From Bacteroidales bacterium (GTDB lineage: Bacteria > Bacteroidota > Bacteroidia > Bacteroidales > Marinilabiliaceae), in the NCBI GenBank assembly GCA_024401355.1, contig JAKSLF010000004.1, forward strand, positions 62,001-126,000: DNA of 64,000 nt, in the 5' to 3' direction. Each line of letters starts with the position of its first letter. Within the stretch, counting starts at the first letter, position 1. The notes beneath the pieces are model-generated. The model saw only the letters and a program-made list of their open reading frames with translations. It did no database searches and was not told the origin of the DNA. Position numbers and translations under genes: made by a program. Shown here one piece after another: positions 38,476 through 47,390 of the stretch.

Positions 38476-39207
38476 TTAGTCTGGCTGCTGACCGTCATGA
38501 GCCTTCCACATGCATTCTGTAATCTGCAGGTCAGAGAATACGGCTTTGAATGACGAGTCTTCTGGTGAGCAGGCATAGATACCGAAAGTTATCTCTTCAC
38601 CACCCTTGTAGACATGACACACACGCATCTGCGAGAAGTTGACGCCATCCTGCGAACACTCGATGCAATAGTCATCCTCACGACGTGAAAGGCGGTACCA
38701 CATTACCTTGACATCAGCAGGAATAGCAGTCGTTGCCCAGTCGCTGTAGCCATTGTTTGTCACAACGCTGCCAAGATGCTGAAACTCCTCGTTCTCATAT
38801 TCCACACTACCCTTCAGCCAGTTCTCTGAGTCGAGATACATCACGACACCGCACTGGTCGAAGCGATGATGACTATCGGTAAAATCAGTCTTCACCACAA
38901 AACTGAAGAACTTTTCTGATGTCGATATCTGTAGAGCTGGAGCATTATCGTTCTGGAAATGGTAGTAAGTACGCTGCCACAAGTCGGTGCCTGGATCGGT
39001 CACTATCGTAATTATCGAATCACCAATAGTAAATGTCTTTGGAGCACGTGTCCAAACGAATTTTGTAAGGTCGAGTGACGCCTCACCTTTGATAATGTTT
39101 GTAACGTCATCCGAAACCTTGTCACATACAGCCGATGTCTGGTCGGTTTGCTGTGTGCAGGCTGCCATTGAACCAGCCATTAATGCAGTCATAATAAATT
39201 TATTCAT
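38476..39207 (-). CDS. DUF1349-family lipoprotein (concanavalin-like fold)
   Basis: The 243 residues have a lipoprotein signal (MTALMAGSMAAC, Cys17). The mature part fits DUF1349: WTRAPKTFTIGDSIITIV, TDLWQRTYYHFQNDNAP, FDQCGVVMYLDSENWLK, VEYENEEFQHLGSVVTN and FGIYACSPEDSSFKAVF. DUF1349 proteins have a jelly-roll fold and are suspected to bind or cut carbohydrates, but no reaction is established. It starts 19 bases downstream of the GH43 gene, which suggests joint expression and action on the same glycan. Confidence 0.85.
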   Translation of the reverse strand: MNKFIMTALMAGSMAACTQQTDQTSAVCDKVSDDVTNIIKGEASLDLTKFVWTRAPKTFTIGDSIITIVTDPGTDLWQRTYYHFQNDNAPALQISTSEKFFSFVVKTDFTDSHHRFDQCGVVMYLDSENWLKGSVEYENEEFQHLGSVVTNNGYSDWATTAIPADVKVMWYRLSRREDDYCIECSQDGVNFSQMRVCHVYKGGEEITFGIYACSPEDSSFKAVFSDLQITECMWKAHDGQQPD

Positions 39208-39226
39208 ATTTAAGTATTAAAGTGTA

Positions 39227-40702
39227 TTACTCACATTTCCAATAGTCAAATTCTATATCCTTGCCACGGAGGATAAACACTACGTCGGTGACTCCTTCTG
39301 CAGCCATTGCGCATGAGACAGTCTTCCACTGAGTCGATGTCGACTTAACCTTTCCCATCAGTTTGCCTGATGGAGAATTCTGGCGTATCTCTACAGTTCC
39401 TTTTCCACGCAACATGAGCGACATGCGTCTGACTCCCTTACCGAAATCTACACCACTCACTTTCAAGACAGCCATATCTCTGTCTATTACAGTCGTCTGC
39501 TTACTGCCCACTCGAGCTATCATATTTCCAGGATCGCCCATTGGAACAAAGTTTGCATTATTAGTGGCACAGACTGTTTCGGCCTCAACACGCCTAAAAG
39601 GGTCGAGGCACTTTATCTGGCTCACACCCTTACGTGTCATGTATACTTTCTTGATATCAAGATTCTTCTCATCTACCTCTATTTCATCTACCGTCATGCA
39701 ACGGAATCCACCAGTCGTTCCATGATGGCGCATTATATCTTGTGAATGATTGAACAGGTACCACCTGCCTGCATATTTATGGAGATGGGTATGATTATTA
39801 CCCCAGTCCATTCCATATTGTCCAGGATTGTCACAATAGTCGTGCTCATAGCGCCACGAATCAGTCACCAGAGGAGTCTTGCTAGTCATATATGTCATGC
39901 AGCAACGGCTTGGTGCCTCACCATGAAAATTCCACGGCTGATGTTCGCTCCAGTCCATATTGTATGTATAGACAAAGGTGCTATCGATATAGTTCAGTTC
40001 ATTGGCCTCGAAGAGGAATGATGTAGGCAGAGTCATCAAGTCTGATGCTATCGTCATCATATCTTTGCCTAGACGGGCGATACGCGAATGTCCGCCAGCA
40101 CCAAAGGCTATATATGCCAATGTATCGTTGACAACAACAACACCTGGATCGAAAGGCACCTTACAATCGCCTAGTCCTGGCGTCTTTGCATCAACAAGAC
40201 TCTGCTTAAGCGGACTTGTCCACGGACCGACAGGCGAAGTAGCAGTCAGCACACCTACACCAAAGCCACTATTGGAGAAATAGAGGTAGAAGTGGGTCTT
40301 GCCGTCGGCCTCAATACGCTTGTCGACAGAAGGAGCCCACGAGGCAATTATCCATGGTGCAATCTGCCCTGTTGGTATAAGCCCGTGATAAGTCCAGTTG
40401 ACCATATCGTCGGTCGACATCATAGCCAGCGAACGAATCTTTTCGTAAGAGTTCTTGCCATTGACGCCAACGCTGTCAAATTGTTCATGATCGTTGGTAC
40501 CATAGACATAGAGACGACCTTCGTATTCAACGGCTGTCGGATCAGCAGTAAAGAGAAAATCGAGAATCGGATTATGGTTACCGGTAGCAAGTTTCGTACT
40601 ATCAGCTAGACTCTGTGCCAACGCTCCCAACGACGTCAGCAGAGCCATGGTCAGCATAACAAGCCTCTTGCGGTAGCAAAAGATAGATCTTGATTGTTTC
40701 AT
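39227..40702 (-). CDS. GH43 family glycoside hydrolase with CBM6-like domain
   Basis: The 491 residues start with a signal peptide (LVMLTMALLTSLGALAQ). The five-bladed GH43 propeller has the three acidic residues at expected places: Asp in LFTADPTAVEYEGRLYVYG (base), Asp in VPFDPGVVVVND (pKa modulator) and Glu in FEANELNYIDSTF (acid). The His of the calcium site is in YAGRWYLFNHSQ. The last ~130 residues (RRVEAETVCATNNANF to DIEFDYWKCE) look like a CBM6 beta-sandwich. Activity is probably arabinofuranosidase or xylosidase on arabinoxylan side chains, in the periplasm or outside. A DUF1349 gene follows in the same transcript. Confidence 0.9.
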   Translation of the reverse strand: MKQSRSIFCYRKRLVMLTMALLTSLGALAQSLADSTKLATGNHNPILDFLFTADPTAVEYEGRLYVYGTNDHEQFDSVGVNGKNSYEKIRSLAMMSTDDMVNWTYHGLIPTGQIAPWIIASWAPSVDKRIEADGKTHFYLYFSNSGFGVGVLTATSPVGPWTSPLKQSLVDAKTPGLGDCKVPFDPGVVVVNDTLAYIAFGAGGHSRIARLGKDMMTIASDLMTLPTSFLFEANELNYIDSTFVYTYNMDWSEHQPWNFHGEAPSRCCMTYMTSKTPLVTDSWRYEHDYCDNPGQYGMDWGNNHTHLHKYAGRWYLFNHSQDIMRHHGTTGGFRCMTVDEIEVDEKNLDIKKVYMTRKGVSQIKCLDPFRRVEAETVCATNNANFVPMGDPGNMIARVGSKQTTVIDRDMAVLKVSGVDFGKGVRRMSLMLRGKGTVEIRQNSPSGKLMGKVKSTSTQWKTVSCAMAAEGVTDVVFILRGKDIEFDYWKCE

Positions 40703-40730
40703 ACAGTTTTCACGATTAATTATTAGTTTC

Positions 40731-41453
40731 TTATCCTATCAGTTTCAGGATCTGCTTCTCTGTAGCCTCTGGGAGCATGTGTTTCAAGTGTTCAACTATC
40801 CTTTGGAACGACTCTTCGGGTGTTCGCTGGCACTGGCATGCCTTGCGTCCATAGAGCTCTTCTGGCGTATTGAGAAGACTCCACCCCCATCCATACTCAC
40901 GGTTTTTCTTGTCACGCGGATAGACAAAGTCCTCGGTAACGATACGTGTAGCCATTTCAAGGCGAGTGACATAACCGTCGAATTTGCTTCGCATGCCGCT
41001 TCCTTCAAATCCACATGCCGCACGCAAGTCACGTGTAATCATGCTTCCGCTCATCTGCAACACTTCCAATATGGAAGCCTCAATCGAATTGGATTCAGGA
41101 ACCGGATATTTACTCCTTCGGTAGTTACACAGGTCTGGCCACCATTCCATACTGACAAAGCCAGCTTTCTTGTTGAAGAATTTGCCATAAACACATGGCA
41201 TGTCGGTCACAATCTGCCCCTTCCATTTCCACAAAGGCCAGTCCCAACCACCACCATCATACGTCACATAGCGACACTCTTCGTCAACCATCTCTTCACC
41301 TGAGAAGCCAGATATTCCACTATCGAGCAAAGGCAGGAAACCCACCTCGCGAATCAGGTCTATCAGTCGGGCTGCCGAATATATGCTTTCAGATGTAGAT
41401 TCAAGCATCGAGAAGCGGCGCTCATTGTTTATAGTATGGTTTTTGTCAGACAT
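40731..41453 (-). CDS. AlkZ-related winged-helix protein
   Basis: The 240 residues match proteins annotated as AlkZ-related: a helical start (SAARLIDLIREVGFLPLL), then WDWPLWKWKGQIVTDMPCVY and YGKFFNKKAGFVSMEWWPDL, then winged-helix-like segments (MSGSMITRDLRAACGFEGSG, FDGYVTRLEMATRIVTEDFV) and NREYGWGWSLLNTPEELYG. AlkZ/YcaQ proteins are DNA glycosylases acting on crosslinks. This shorter relative may bind damaged DNA, but catalysis is unproven. A start at 41408 (MLESTSE) is an alternative. It lies downstream of a Y-family polymerase and its small partner on the same strand, which supports a DNA-damage role. Confidence 0.7.
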   Translation of the reverse strand: MSDKNHTINNERRFSMLESTSESIYSAARLIDLIREVGFLPLLDSGISGFSGEEMVDEECRYVTYDGGGWDWPLWKWKGQIVTDMPCVYGKFFNKKAGFVSMEWWPDLCNYRRSKYPVPESNSIEASILEVLQMSGSMITRDLRAACGFEGSGMRSKFDGYVTRLEMATRIVTEDFVYPRDKKNREYGWGWSLLNTPEELYGRKACQCQRTPEESFQRIVEHLKHMLPEATEKQILKLIG

Positions 41454-41484
41454 GTCTATTATATTGGTTTTATGTTACATATTG

Positions 41485-41715
41485 TCAGTATGAGGTTTCG
41501 TCAAATGCTGGAGGCATATCCTCATCGAAACTACCGTAGTCTACATTCTCGTAGGCCTCTGCATTTTTCCGTGCGGTATCGGCAATGGCGCAGTCGTGCC
41601 CAGTCAGAGCAGCAAACGGTGCGAACTGAGCTGCACGCTGGTACATCGACATCTGCGGATGATGCTTCGACACGTGATGCGGAAGATTTATTATGTCATC
41701 GTATTCGTTGTTCAT
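41485..41715 (-). CDS. Small YolD-like partner of the Y-family polymerase
   Basis: The 76-residue protein contains MYQRAAQFAPFAALTGHD, the signature shared by YolD-like proteins encoded next to Y-family polymerases. Its ATG overlaps the polymerase stop codon by four bases (ATGA arrangement at 41712-41715), indicating translational coupling. The acidic C-terminus (ENVDYGSFDEDMPPAFDE) may contact the polymerase or compete with DNA. The function is inferred from context; the family itself is not well characterised. Confidence 0.75.
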   Translation of the reverse strand: MNNEYDDIINLPHHVSKHHPQMSMYQRAAQFAPFAALTGHDCAIADTARKNAEAYENVDYGSFDEDMPPAFDETSY

Positions 41716-43214
41716 GCTTTGTGTCCACCTATCTGGCTATTACGGTCGCGGGCTGTAGCACCCTCTTTATAACTCGTTCCCTTTAGTATGGCATTCTTGC
41801 CAAACCTTTTCTTTATACTTATCAACGCCTCCTGCATACGTCGTTCCTTATCACGTTGTGCCTTCTTCTCCTCGTCGTCGCGGCTTTTCTGTTCATAGTC
41901 GACAAAGAGGTCAAGCTGCTTCGGCTTCGAGCAATCTTTCTGTGCCTTTTCCTCAGGAATAATGCGGTTCACAGAAATATTTAACCTACGGATAAGCTGT
42001 GTACGGTCAACGTGCTTGTCGTACAGGCTCAGAACGGCATTGATAATTTCCTTGCTCGATGACGTATATTCGGCAAAGGTGAATGTACCATGTGCAGGCT
42101 TCGGAGCACGACGTCCATAATGGTCTATAACCAGTGAACCTTCATAGTTATTGGCTCCATTTGACGAAAATGCCTCATAGCCAATGGTCAGCACGATTTG
42201 ATTGGTCACCAAACGCTTGCTGACAAGGTCAAGACTCATGGCATCTGCCATCTCCATTACAACATTGCGTGCCTTGTCAAACGAATAGGGGTCATGCAGC
42301 ACTTGTCCACTACTCATCGAATTGGTTTCTGGTTTATAAGCCTTGATATAGTCTATCGTACAAGGCTCCCAACCCCAGGCATGGTCGATGATCAGCTCGG
42401 CATTAACACCTAAAAGCCTATAGAGCAGTTCTTCATTATCTATCGACATACGCGCCAGTTTGCCCATAGTGTCGATACCATAATAGGCCAGCCTGTCAGC
42501 AATACCACGTCCCAAACGCCAGAAACTGGTAAGTGGACGATGGTTCCACAACTGACGTCTGTACGACATCTCATCGAGTGCCGCAATTCTAACGCCATCC
42601 TTGTCGGCAGGTATGTGCTTAGCCACGATGTCCATGGCGATCTTAGCCAAATACAGGTTGGTGCCTATGCCAGCAGTAGCAGTAATGCCCGTATTTTTAA
42701 GCACATCACGTATCATCTTCATTGCCAAGTCGTGGGCCGACATCCTGTAGGTGTCCAGATAGTTGGTCACATCCATGAACACCTCATCTATAGAATAGAC
42801 ATGGATATCTTCTGGAGCCACATACTTAAGATAGATTTGATAGATACGTGTACTGTATTCAATATAGTAGGCCATGCGAGGCACAGCACGAATGAAGTCA
42901 ACTTCCCAATCAAGATGCTGCTTCAGTTCGATGTCGTTTGTCGACTTGCCATTGAACCTGTAGCCTGGAATATGCCTTACCCTTTCACAGTTCACCTGCT
43001 TTATGGTCTGTACGGCTTCGAAAAGACGGGCTCGTCCTCCTATGCCATACGACTTGAGTGAAGGTGACACAGCCAGACATATAGTCTTCTCCGTGCGGCT
43101 CTCATCGGCAACAACAAGATTGGTCGACAATGGGTCGAGCCCACGCTCGACACACTCGACCGATGCATAAAACGACTTGAGGTCGATAGCAATATATGTT
43201 CGGTTTTCCGACAT
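41712..43214 (-). CDS. Y-family translesion DNA polymerase (UmuC/DinB-like)
   Basis: The 500 residues carry the catalytic acidic residues in YIAIDLKSFYASVE (Asp11) and VYSIDEVFMDVT (Asp-Glu), the finger segment SYGIGGRARLFEA, the helix-hairpin-helix WRLGRGIADRLAYYGIDTMG, and a little-finger domain. QLDLF at 433-437 is a canonical beta-clamp-binding motif. The charged C-terminal tail is helical. The length is closer to UmuC-like than DinB-like enzymes. It bypasses DNA lesions. It follows a nitroreductase gene by 23 bases and precedes the YolD-like and AlkZ-related genes, making a probable damage-response unit. No umuD-like gene is adjacent. Confidence 0.93.
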   Translation of the reverse strand: MSENRTYIAIDLKSFYASVECVERGLDPLSTNLVVADESRTEKTICLAVSPSLKSYGIGGRARLFEAVQTIKQVNCERVRHIPGYRFNGKSTNDIELKQHLDWEVDFIRAVPRMAYYIEYSTRIYQIYLKYVAPEDIHVYSIDEVFMDVTNYLDTYRMSAHDLAMKMIRDVLKNTGITATAGIGTNLYLAKIAMDIVAKHIPADKDGVRIAALDEMSYRRQLWNHRPLTSFWRLGRGIADRLAYYGIDTMGKLARMSIDNEELLYRLLGVNAELIIDHAWGWEPCTIDYIKAYKPETNSMSSGQVLHDPYSFDKARNVVMEMADAMSLDLVSKRLVTNQIVLTIGYEAFSSNGANNYEGSLVIDHYGRRAPKPAHGTFTFAEYTSSSKEIINAVLSLYDKHVDRTQLIRRLNISVNRIIPEEKAQKDCSKPKQLDLFVDYEQKSRDDEEKKAQRDKERRMQEALISIKKRFGKNAILKGTSYKEGATARDRNSQIGGHKA

Positions 43215-43237
43215 CGAACCGACTTATTACAAGCCTA

Positions 43238-43852
43238 TTAGTAGAACTTTGCAATCTCGTCGAGCGGACGACGTTCTGGACGATTAGGCTCCTGGGCACT
43301 ATAGCCTAGTGAAATAACAGCCATGACTGTCTCGCTTTCAGGTATATCAAGAACCTCACGCAAACCATCGCTGTCGCGCATACCCATGATGAGAGTGTCG
43401 AAACCCATTGCACGTGCCTTAAGAACAAGGTAAGCATTGCTCAATCCGTTGTCATACGCACCCCAGCCTTCGCCAATCTCATTTGTAGCATTTCCATTGA
43501 AAAAGCCAGACTTACCACGTTCGAAAGTAGAGACGATAAGCACAGGTGCTCCTGCTATTCTATCTTTGTTTGCTCCAGTCAGATTGCGAACAGCCTCGAC
43601 TTTGTCTCGCGAAATAGCAACATAGTATTTGCTTGGCTGTTGGTTGGCCCATGATGGTGCTTCCTGAGTAGATACGAGAAGTTTTTCGACCTCTTCACGC
43701 GAAATAGTCTTAGTAGAGTCGTATGAACGAACGCTACGGCGAGTGGCGATTACATCATCAAATGCAACTTTGTCAGTTGATGTTGTCTGAGGTACATTGC
43801 ATGAGCACAGCAACATAGCTGATGCAAAAAAGGAAATAACAGTCGACTTCAT
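43238..43852 (-). CDS. Nitroreductase-family protein with lipoprotein signal
   Basis: From ATG 43852 the product has 204 residues. The longer frame to 43915 crosses the promoter at 43877-43884 and is rejected. It begins MKSTVISFFASAMLLCSC, a plausible lipoprotein signal with Cys at position 18. The nitroreductase fold follows: FDDVIATRRSVRSYD (FMN-binding Arg-rich start), APSWANQQPSKYYVA, GWGAYDNGLSNAYLVLKARA and VISLGYSAQEPNRPERRP. Nitroreductases use FMN and NAD(P)H, so a location outside the inner membrane would be unusual. Either the signal is functional and the donor differs, or the prediction is wrong. Confidence 0.85.
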   Translation of the reverse strand: MKSTVISFFASAMLLCSCNVPQTTSTDKVAFDDVIATRRSVRSYDSTKTISREEVEKLLVSTQEAPSWANQQPSKYYVAISRDKVEAVRNLTGANKDRIAGAPVLIVSTFERGKSGFFNGNATNEIGEGWGAYDNGLSNAYLVLKARAMGFDTLIMGMRDSDGLREVLDIPESETVMAVISLGYSAQEPNRPERRPLDEIAKFY

Positions 43853-43876
43853 GATTAATAAGTTTTGATTTGAATA

Positions 43877-43884
43877 CAAATATA
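43877..43884 (-). promoter_or_regulatory. Bacteroidota -7 element (TATATTTG) upstream of the nitroreductase gene
   Basis: The minus strand reads TATATTTG, a perfect TAnnTTTG, 24 bases upstream of ATG 43852. It probably drives the nitroreductase-polymerase-YolD-AlkZ unit and fixes the nitroreductase start. Confidence 0.7.
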
Positions 43885-43947
43885 CAAAGAATTTGAATCG
43901 TATCAACGAAGTCATGACTCTTTTTGGAGCACTATGAAGTATGAAGA

Positions 43948-45135
43948 CTATTTCTTCAGTCTTTTCCCGAGTCGGTAGAGTTCATACTTGTAGACCATAC
44001 AGGCTGTAACAAAGTAGAATCCACACTGAATCCATAGATTACGGTATTCCCATGCAACCTCATGAAGTGAAGCACCCGTACCCATGATGCGTGCATAGCC
44101 ATGCGTGCCAAAAGTCGAAGGGAAAAGCCATGACACATAGCGCCAGAACATAGGTTCAGAAGCAACTGGCCACGACATGCCGCTAAGGAAAAGCAGAGGC
44201 ACCGACATGAATATGTAGAGTAACATTGAATCTTCACTACGGAAAAGGAACACCGACATCGTTATACCCATAAATACACAAGCAAGAACGTATGGAACCA
44301 TGAAGTTGAGGAACGTGAGGTAGTCGCCCAACGAAAGGAGTGAGAACCACGATGTAACACCTGCATACATATAGACACCAATCAATATGAACAAAGGCAT
44401 ATAGAATGCTGTCTTGCCTATAACGATACACAACGGATTGCGATAATAAGGATTGTCTATCTCTACGCCGACTCCTCGATTAGCCTCACGTGTAACACCC
44501 ATAGATGTGCCAATGCTGAGGAAGAGCAATTGCTGTATGATAAGCATGAGGACCGCAGGAATAAGGAAGCTGGCCACGCCACTCTGAGGATTGTAGAGAG
44601 GTACGTATGAACTTGTCACCGGAGCCTTCATAATCTCAGCCTGACGATCGGTCGATGGGCGAAGATAGTTGTTGACTTTAATGTCGGCATTCATATCGAG
44701 CGAGACATTAGATGCTGCGACAAGGGCGGACTTGTAATAGAGCATGCATCGCATATCGCTATACAATCCTATATAAGTCTGCTGACCACGAGAGAGATCG
44801 GAAGCGAAGCTATGAGGAATTCGCATCACAGCAAACACTTCTTCACGACGCATGAGTTCTTGAGCCTGTGCAAGGTCGCAACGGTAGAGAACTTCGACTT
44901 CGGAACAAGCATCCACTTTGCGAATGAACTCACGGCTTAAGCTCGTATGGCTTTCGTCGACAACGGCAACAGGAACTTCTCTAACTGTTTCGCCTGTGTA
45001 GACAAACGTATACAGAAGAGGATAAGCAAGAGGCACGAGCAGAGAGAATATGATGAGGCCAAAATTGTGGCTCACCTGCATCAGTTCTGCATACCATACC
45101 TGAAATATATTACTGAGTAGTCTCATATTCTGCAT
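43948..45135 (-). CDS. ABC-2 type export permease (distal copy)
   Basis: The 395-residue inner-membrane protein has one N-terminal membrane segment (FGLIIFSLLVPLAYPLLYTF). A periplasmic domain of ~150 residues follows (VAVVDESHTSLSREFIRKVD, VFAVMRIPHSFASDLSRGQQ). Five C-terminal membrane segments come last (including AVLMLIIQQLLFLSIGTSMG and FMSVPLLFLSGMSWPVASEP). This is the YhhJ/YbhR-type ABC-2 permease layout. Its start overlaps the stop of the other permease gene (TAATG), so the two are translationally coupled and probably form a heterodimer. Confidence 0.88.
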   Translation of the reverse strand: MQNMRLLSNIFQVWYAELMQVSHNFGLIIFSLLVPLAYPLLYTFVYTGETVREVPVAVVDESHTSLSREFIRKVDACSEVEVLYRCDLAQAQELMRREEVFAVMRIPHSFASDLSRGQQTYIGLYSDMRCMLYYKSALVAASNVSLDMNADIKVNNYLRPSTDRQAEIMKAPVTSSYVPLYNPQSGVASFLIPAVLMLIIQQLLFLSIGTSMGVTREANRGVGVEIDNPYYRNPLCIVIGKTAFYMPLFILIGVYMYAGVTSWFSLLSLGDYLTFLNFMVPYVLACVFMGITMSVFLFRSEDSMLLYIFMSVPLLFLSGMSWPVASEPMFWRYVSWLFPSTFGTHGYARIMGTGASLHEVAWEYRNLWIQCGFYFVTACMVYKYELYRLGKRLKK

Positions 45136-46328
45136 TAAGGCTTATATTTGGTCTTGAGGAACGCCTTGCGATAACGAGGCATAACCACAAACGGAACGAG
45201 CATGAAGCACAAAAATGCAAATACACTAGTCCACACATAACCAATAGGATAACCATTTAGTGCCTGGTTGACATAGATGAGATAATAGTGTCGCAGAGGG
45301 AACAGATAACAAAGAGCCTGAAGGCTCGGATGCATCGCCGTTACCGGAAACGTAAAGCCCGAAAGCGAAATACCCAAGATGCCCCACAACGAACAAACAC
45401 TCATCGAGAAACGCATCTGACCCACAAAGATGCCAAAGACAAGAATGGCAATACCCTGCGAAGCCATCACACCAAGCACACCCCACACAAACATCGGGAA
45501 GATGCCACACTGGCAAGGGAACTCAAGATATTTGTAGAGGTATACATCGATGAAAAGTATGAACAGAGAATAGATAAAAGTGATAGGCAGCAGCTTGCCC
45601 GCCAAAGCGGTAGTCTGCGAACAGCCAACTTCCATATAGAGCAACTTCTGGCGTCCCTTCTTCCACTCCATACCTATGACATAGCTCGACATAAGCATCG
45701 AGAGTATGAAAATGATGCCGGGGAGAATGATATTGCTCAGATAGACCGAATAGTTGAGATATGGATTACCCAACGGGTGCTTCTCTATAACGATAGGCTG
45801 AAGAATGCCCATAGCCCGTTCGAGAGTCAGACCCTTGCCGTAGAGAGTTTCACGCGTGAGCGACAAGCCAAGAAGTTCGGCTGCCATACGCATATCTTTC
45901 ATTACAAGCGAAGCCGGAATAAAGTATATCTCGTTTGTGTAGAACGACACATGTGGCTGACGACTTGATATTGCCTCCTGAGTAGTACCTTTCGGGATGT
46001 AGAAGAATGCATAGATATCTCCCTTCTGCATTGCCTCGCGGGCATCGCTAAAGGTCTTGTAATGAACCACAATATCGGTCTGTTCCATGGCATCCATCGT
46101 GCGGAGGAACGAACGGGTCACCTGAGTGTCATCTTCATCGACCACCGCTACAGGAAGGTCGGTCGGCAGTCCGGCAAGCATCAGCGATGTAAAGAAGAAG
46201 ATGCTTATCAGCGGCGCAACAAGCAGACAGAACAACACGAGCGGACGATGTACATACTCCTTCACGTCAGAGAAGCACAGGAGTAGAATCTTCTGCCAAA
46301 TCTTCTTATGTTTTGGAAAAAGTGACAC
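45135..46328 (-). CDS. ABC-2 type export permease (proximal copy)
   Basis: The 397-residue protein has the same layout as its downstream neighbour: an N-terminal segment (LVLFCLLVAPLISIFFFTSL), a periplasmic domain (PVAVVDEDDTQVTRSFLRTM, YAFFYIPKGTTQEAISSRQP) and five C-terminal segments (IILPGIIFILSMLMSSYVIG, GILGISLSGFTFPVTAMHP). The start codon in this frame is GTG at 46328; no ATG lies before the first membrane segment, so GTG is accepted. Together with HlyD and TolC it makes a tripartite exporter, but the ATP-binding subunit is not in this operon. Confidence 0.86.
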   Translation of the reverse strand: MSLFPKHKKIWQKILLLCFSDVKEYVHRPLVLFCLLVAPLISIFFFTSLMLAGLPTDLPVAVVDEDDTQVTRSFLRTMDAMEQTDIVVHYKTFSDAREAMQKGDIYAFFYIPKGTTQEAISSRQPHVSFYTNEIYFIPASLVMKDMRMAAELLGLSLTRETLYGKGLTLERAMGILQPIVIEKHPLGNPYLNYSVYLSNIILPGIIFILSMLMSSYVIGMEWKKGRQKLLYMEVGCSQTTALAGKLLPITFIYSLFILFIDVYLYKYLEFPCQCGIFPMFVWGVLGVMASQGIAILVFGIFVGQMRFSMSVCSLWGILGISLSGFTFPVTAMHPSLQALCYLFPLRHYYLIYVNQALNGYPIGYVWTSVFAFLCFMLVPFVVMPRYRKAFLKTKYKP

Positions 46329-46372
46329 AGTCTTTTAATTATTTATTCGACACATTGTGGTATAACGATCAC

Positions 46373-47362
46373 TTATGGCTTCATGATGACACTCATGCCT
46401 GAACGCATACTCTCGAATTCTGAAGCATCAACAGGCAATGCACGTACCTCAAACATCTTGAGGTCGTAACCGTCAGAAGCTTTGGTAGCTTTCCATACAG
46501 CGAAGTTGCCAACATTCTTGATACGACTCACACGCAACTTGACGTTCTTGTCAAATGCTGGCACGTATGCCTCTATTTCGTTGCCGACTGTTATGCCAGG
46601 GAGATAATCCTCACGCACATTGAAGATGACAGACACTTTGCCGGTCATGGCAACATTCATTATTGGAGCACCCGAACCAACAAGTTCACCAAGTTCAGGG
46701 AATATCTCTGTAACCTCGCCATCGGCCATTGCAAGAAGGACTGTTTCGTTGATGTAGGAATTAACTTCCTTGACAGCACCCTTGGCCTGACGAACTTTAG
46801 CCTCGGCTGCATGCTTGTCTTCAACACGTGCACCATTGACTGCCATTTCATACTGAGCCTGTGCTGCTTTTTCGGTAGCCACCATAGCATCATACTGAGC
46901 CTTAACTTCATCGTGCTTCTGGGCCGACACTACCCCATTCTTAAAAAGATTGGCCACACGGTTATAGCTCTTCTCGGCAACCTCAAGACCAGCCTTGGCC
47001 TTTTGCCACATCTCGTAGGCTCCTTGTATCTGCTCTTTCTGAGCACCATTATGAGCTTTGTTCTCTAATGCCTGCGCAGCCTCATAGAGAGCTGTTGCCT
47101 GGTCGAGTTTTGCACTCACATCAGGAGCTTCAAGGATGGCAAGAGTATCACCCTTACGAACCACGTCACCCTCCTGAACACGTATTTCGAGAATACGTCC
47201 TGGAACTTTGCTCGAGACGCGATAATCTGTTGTTTCTACCTCTCCCTGTATTGTCTCTGCCCTTTCTGGAAGGAACAGACCAACCGCAATGACTACTACC
47301 ATGGCCACAAGAATAATGGCTGCAAAAACCATTGCTACTACCGATGAATTCTTAAGTTTCAT
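46373..47362 (-). CDS. HlyD-family membrane fusion protein
   Basis: The 329 residues start with a single membrane anchor (VVAMVFAAIILVAMVVVIAV). Next comes a biotinyl-lipoyl half (TTDYRVSSKVPGRILEIRVQ, EGDVVRKGDTLAILEAPDV), a long periplasmic coiled-coil hairpin (about 85-190, EKSYNRVANLFKNGVVSAQK), the second lipoyl half (LLAMADGEVTEIFPELGELV) and a beta-barrel domain. It links the inner-membrane permeases to the TolC-like channel. It lies 28 bases after tolC and 44 bases before the first permease. Confidence 0.93.
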   Translation of the reverse strand: MKLKNSSVVAMVFAAIILVAMVVVIAVGLFLPERAETIQGEVETTDYRVSSKVPGRILEIRVQEGDVVRKGDTLAILEAPDVSAKLDQATALYEAAQALENKAHNGAQKEQIQGAYEMWQKAKAGLEVAEKSYNRVANLFKNGVVSAQKHDEVKAQYDAMVATEKAAQAQYEMAVNGARVEDKHAAEAKVRQAKGAVKEVNSYINETVLLAMADGEVTEIFPELGELVGSGAPIMNVAMTGKVSVIFNVREDYLPGITVGNEIEAYVPAFDKNVKLRVSRIKNVGNFAVWKATKASDGYDLKMFEVRALPVDASEFESMRSGMSVIMKP

Positions 47363-47390
47363 ATATCGTATTTTTTTTATCTATAAATAA

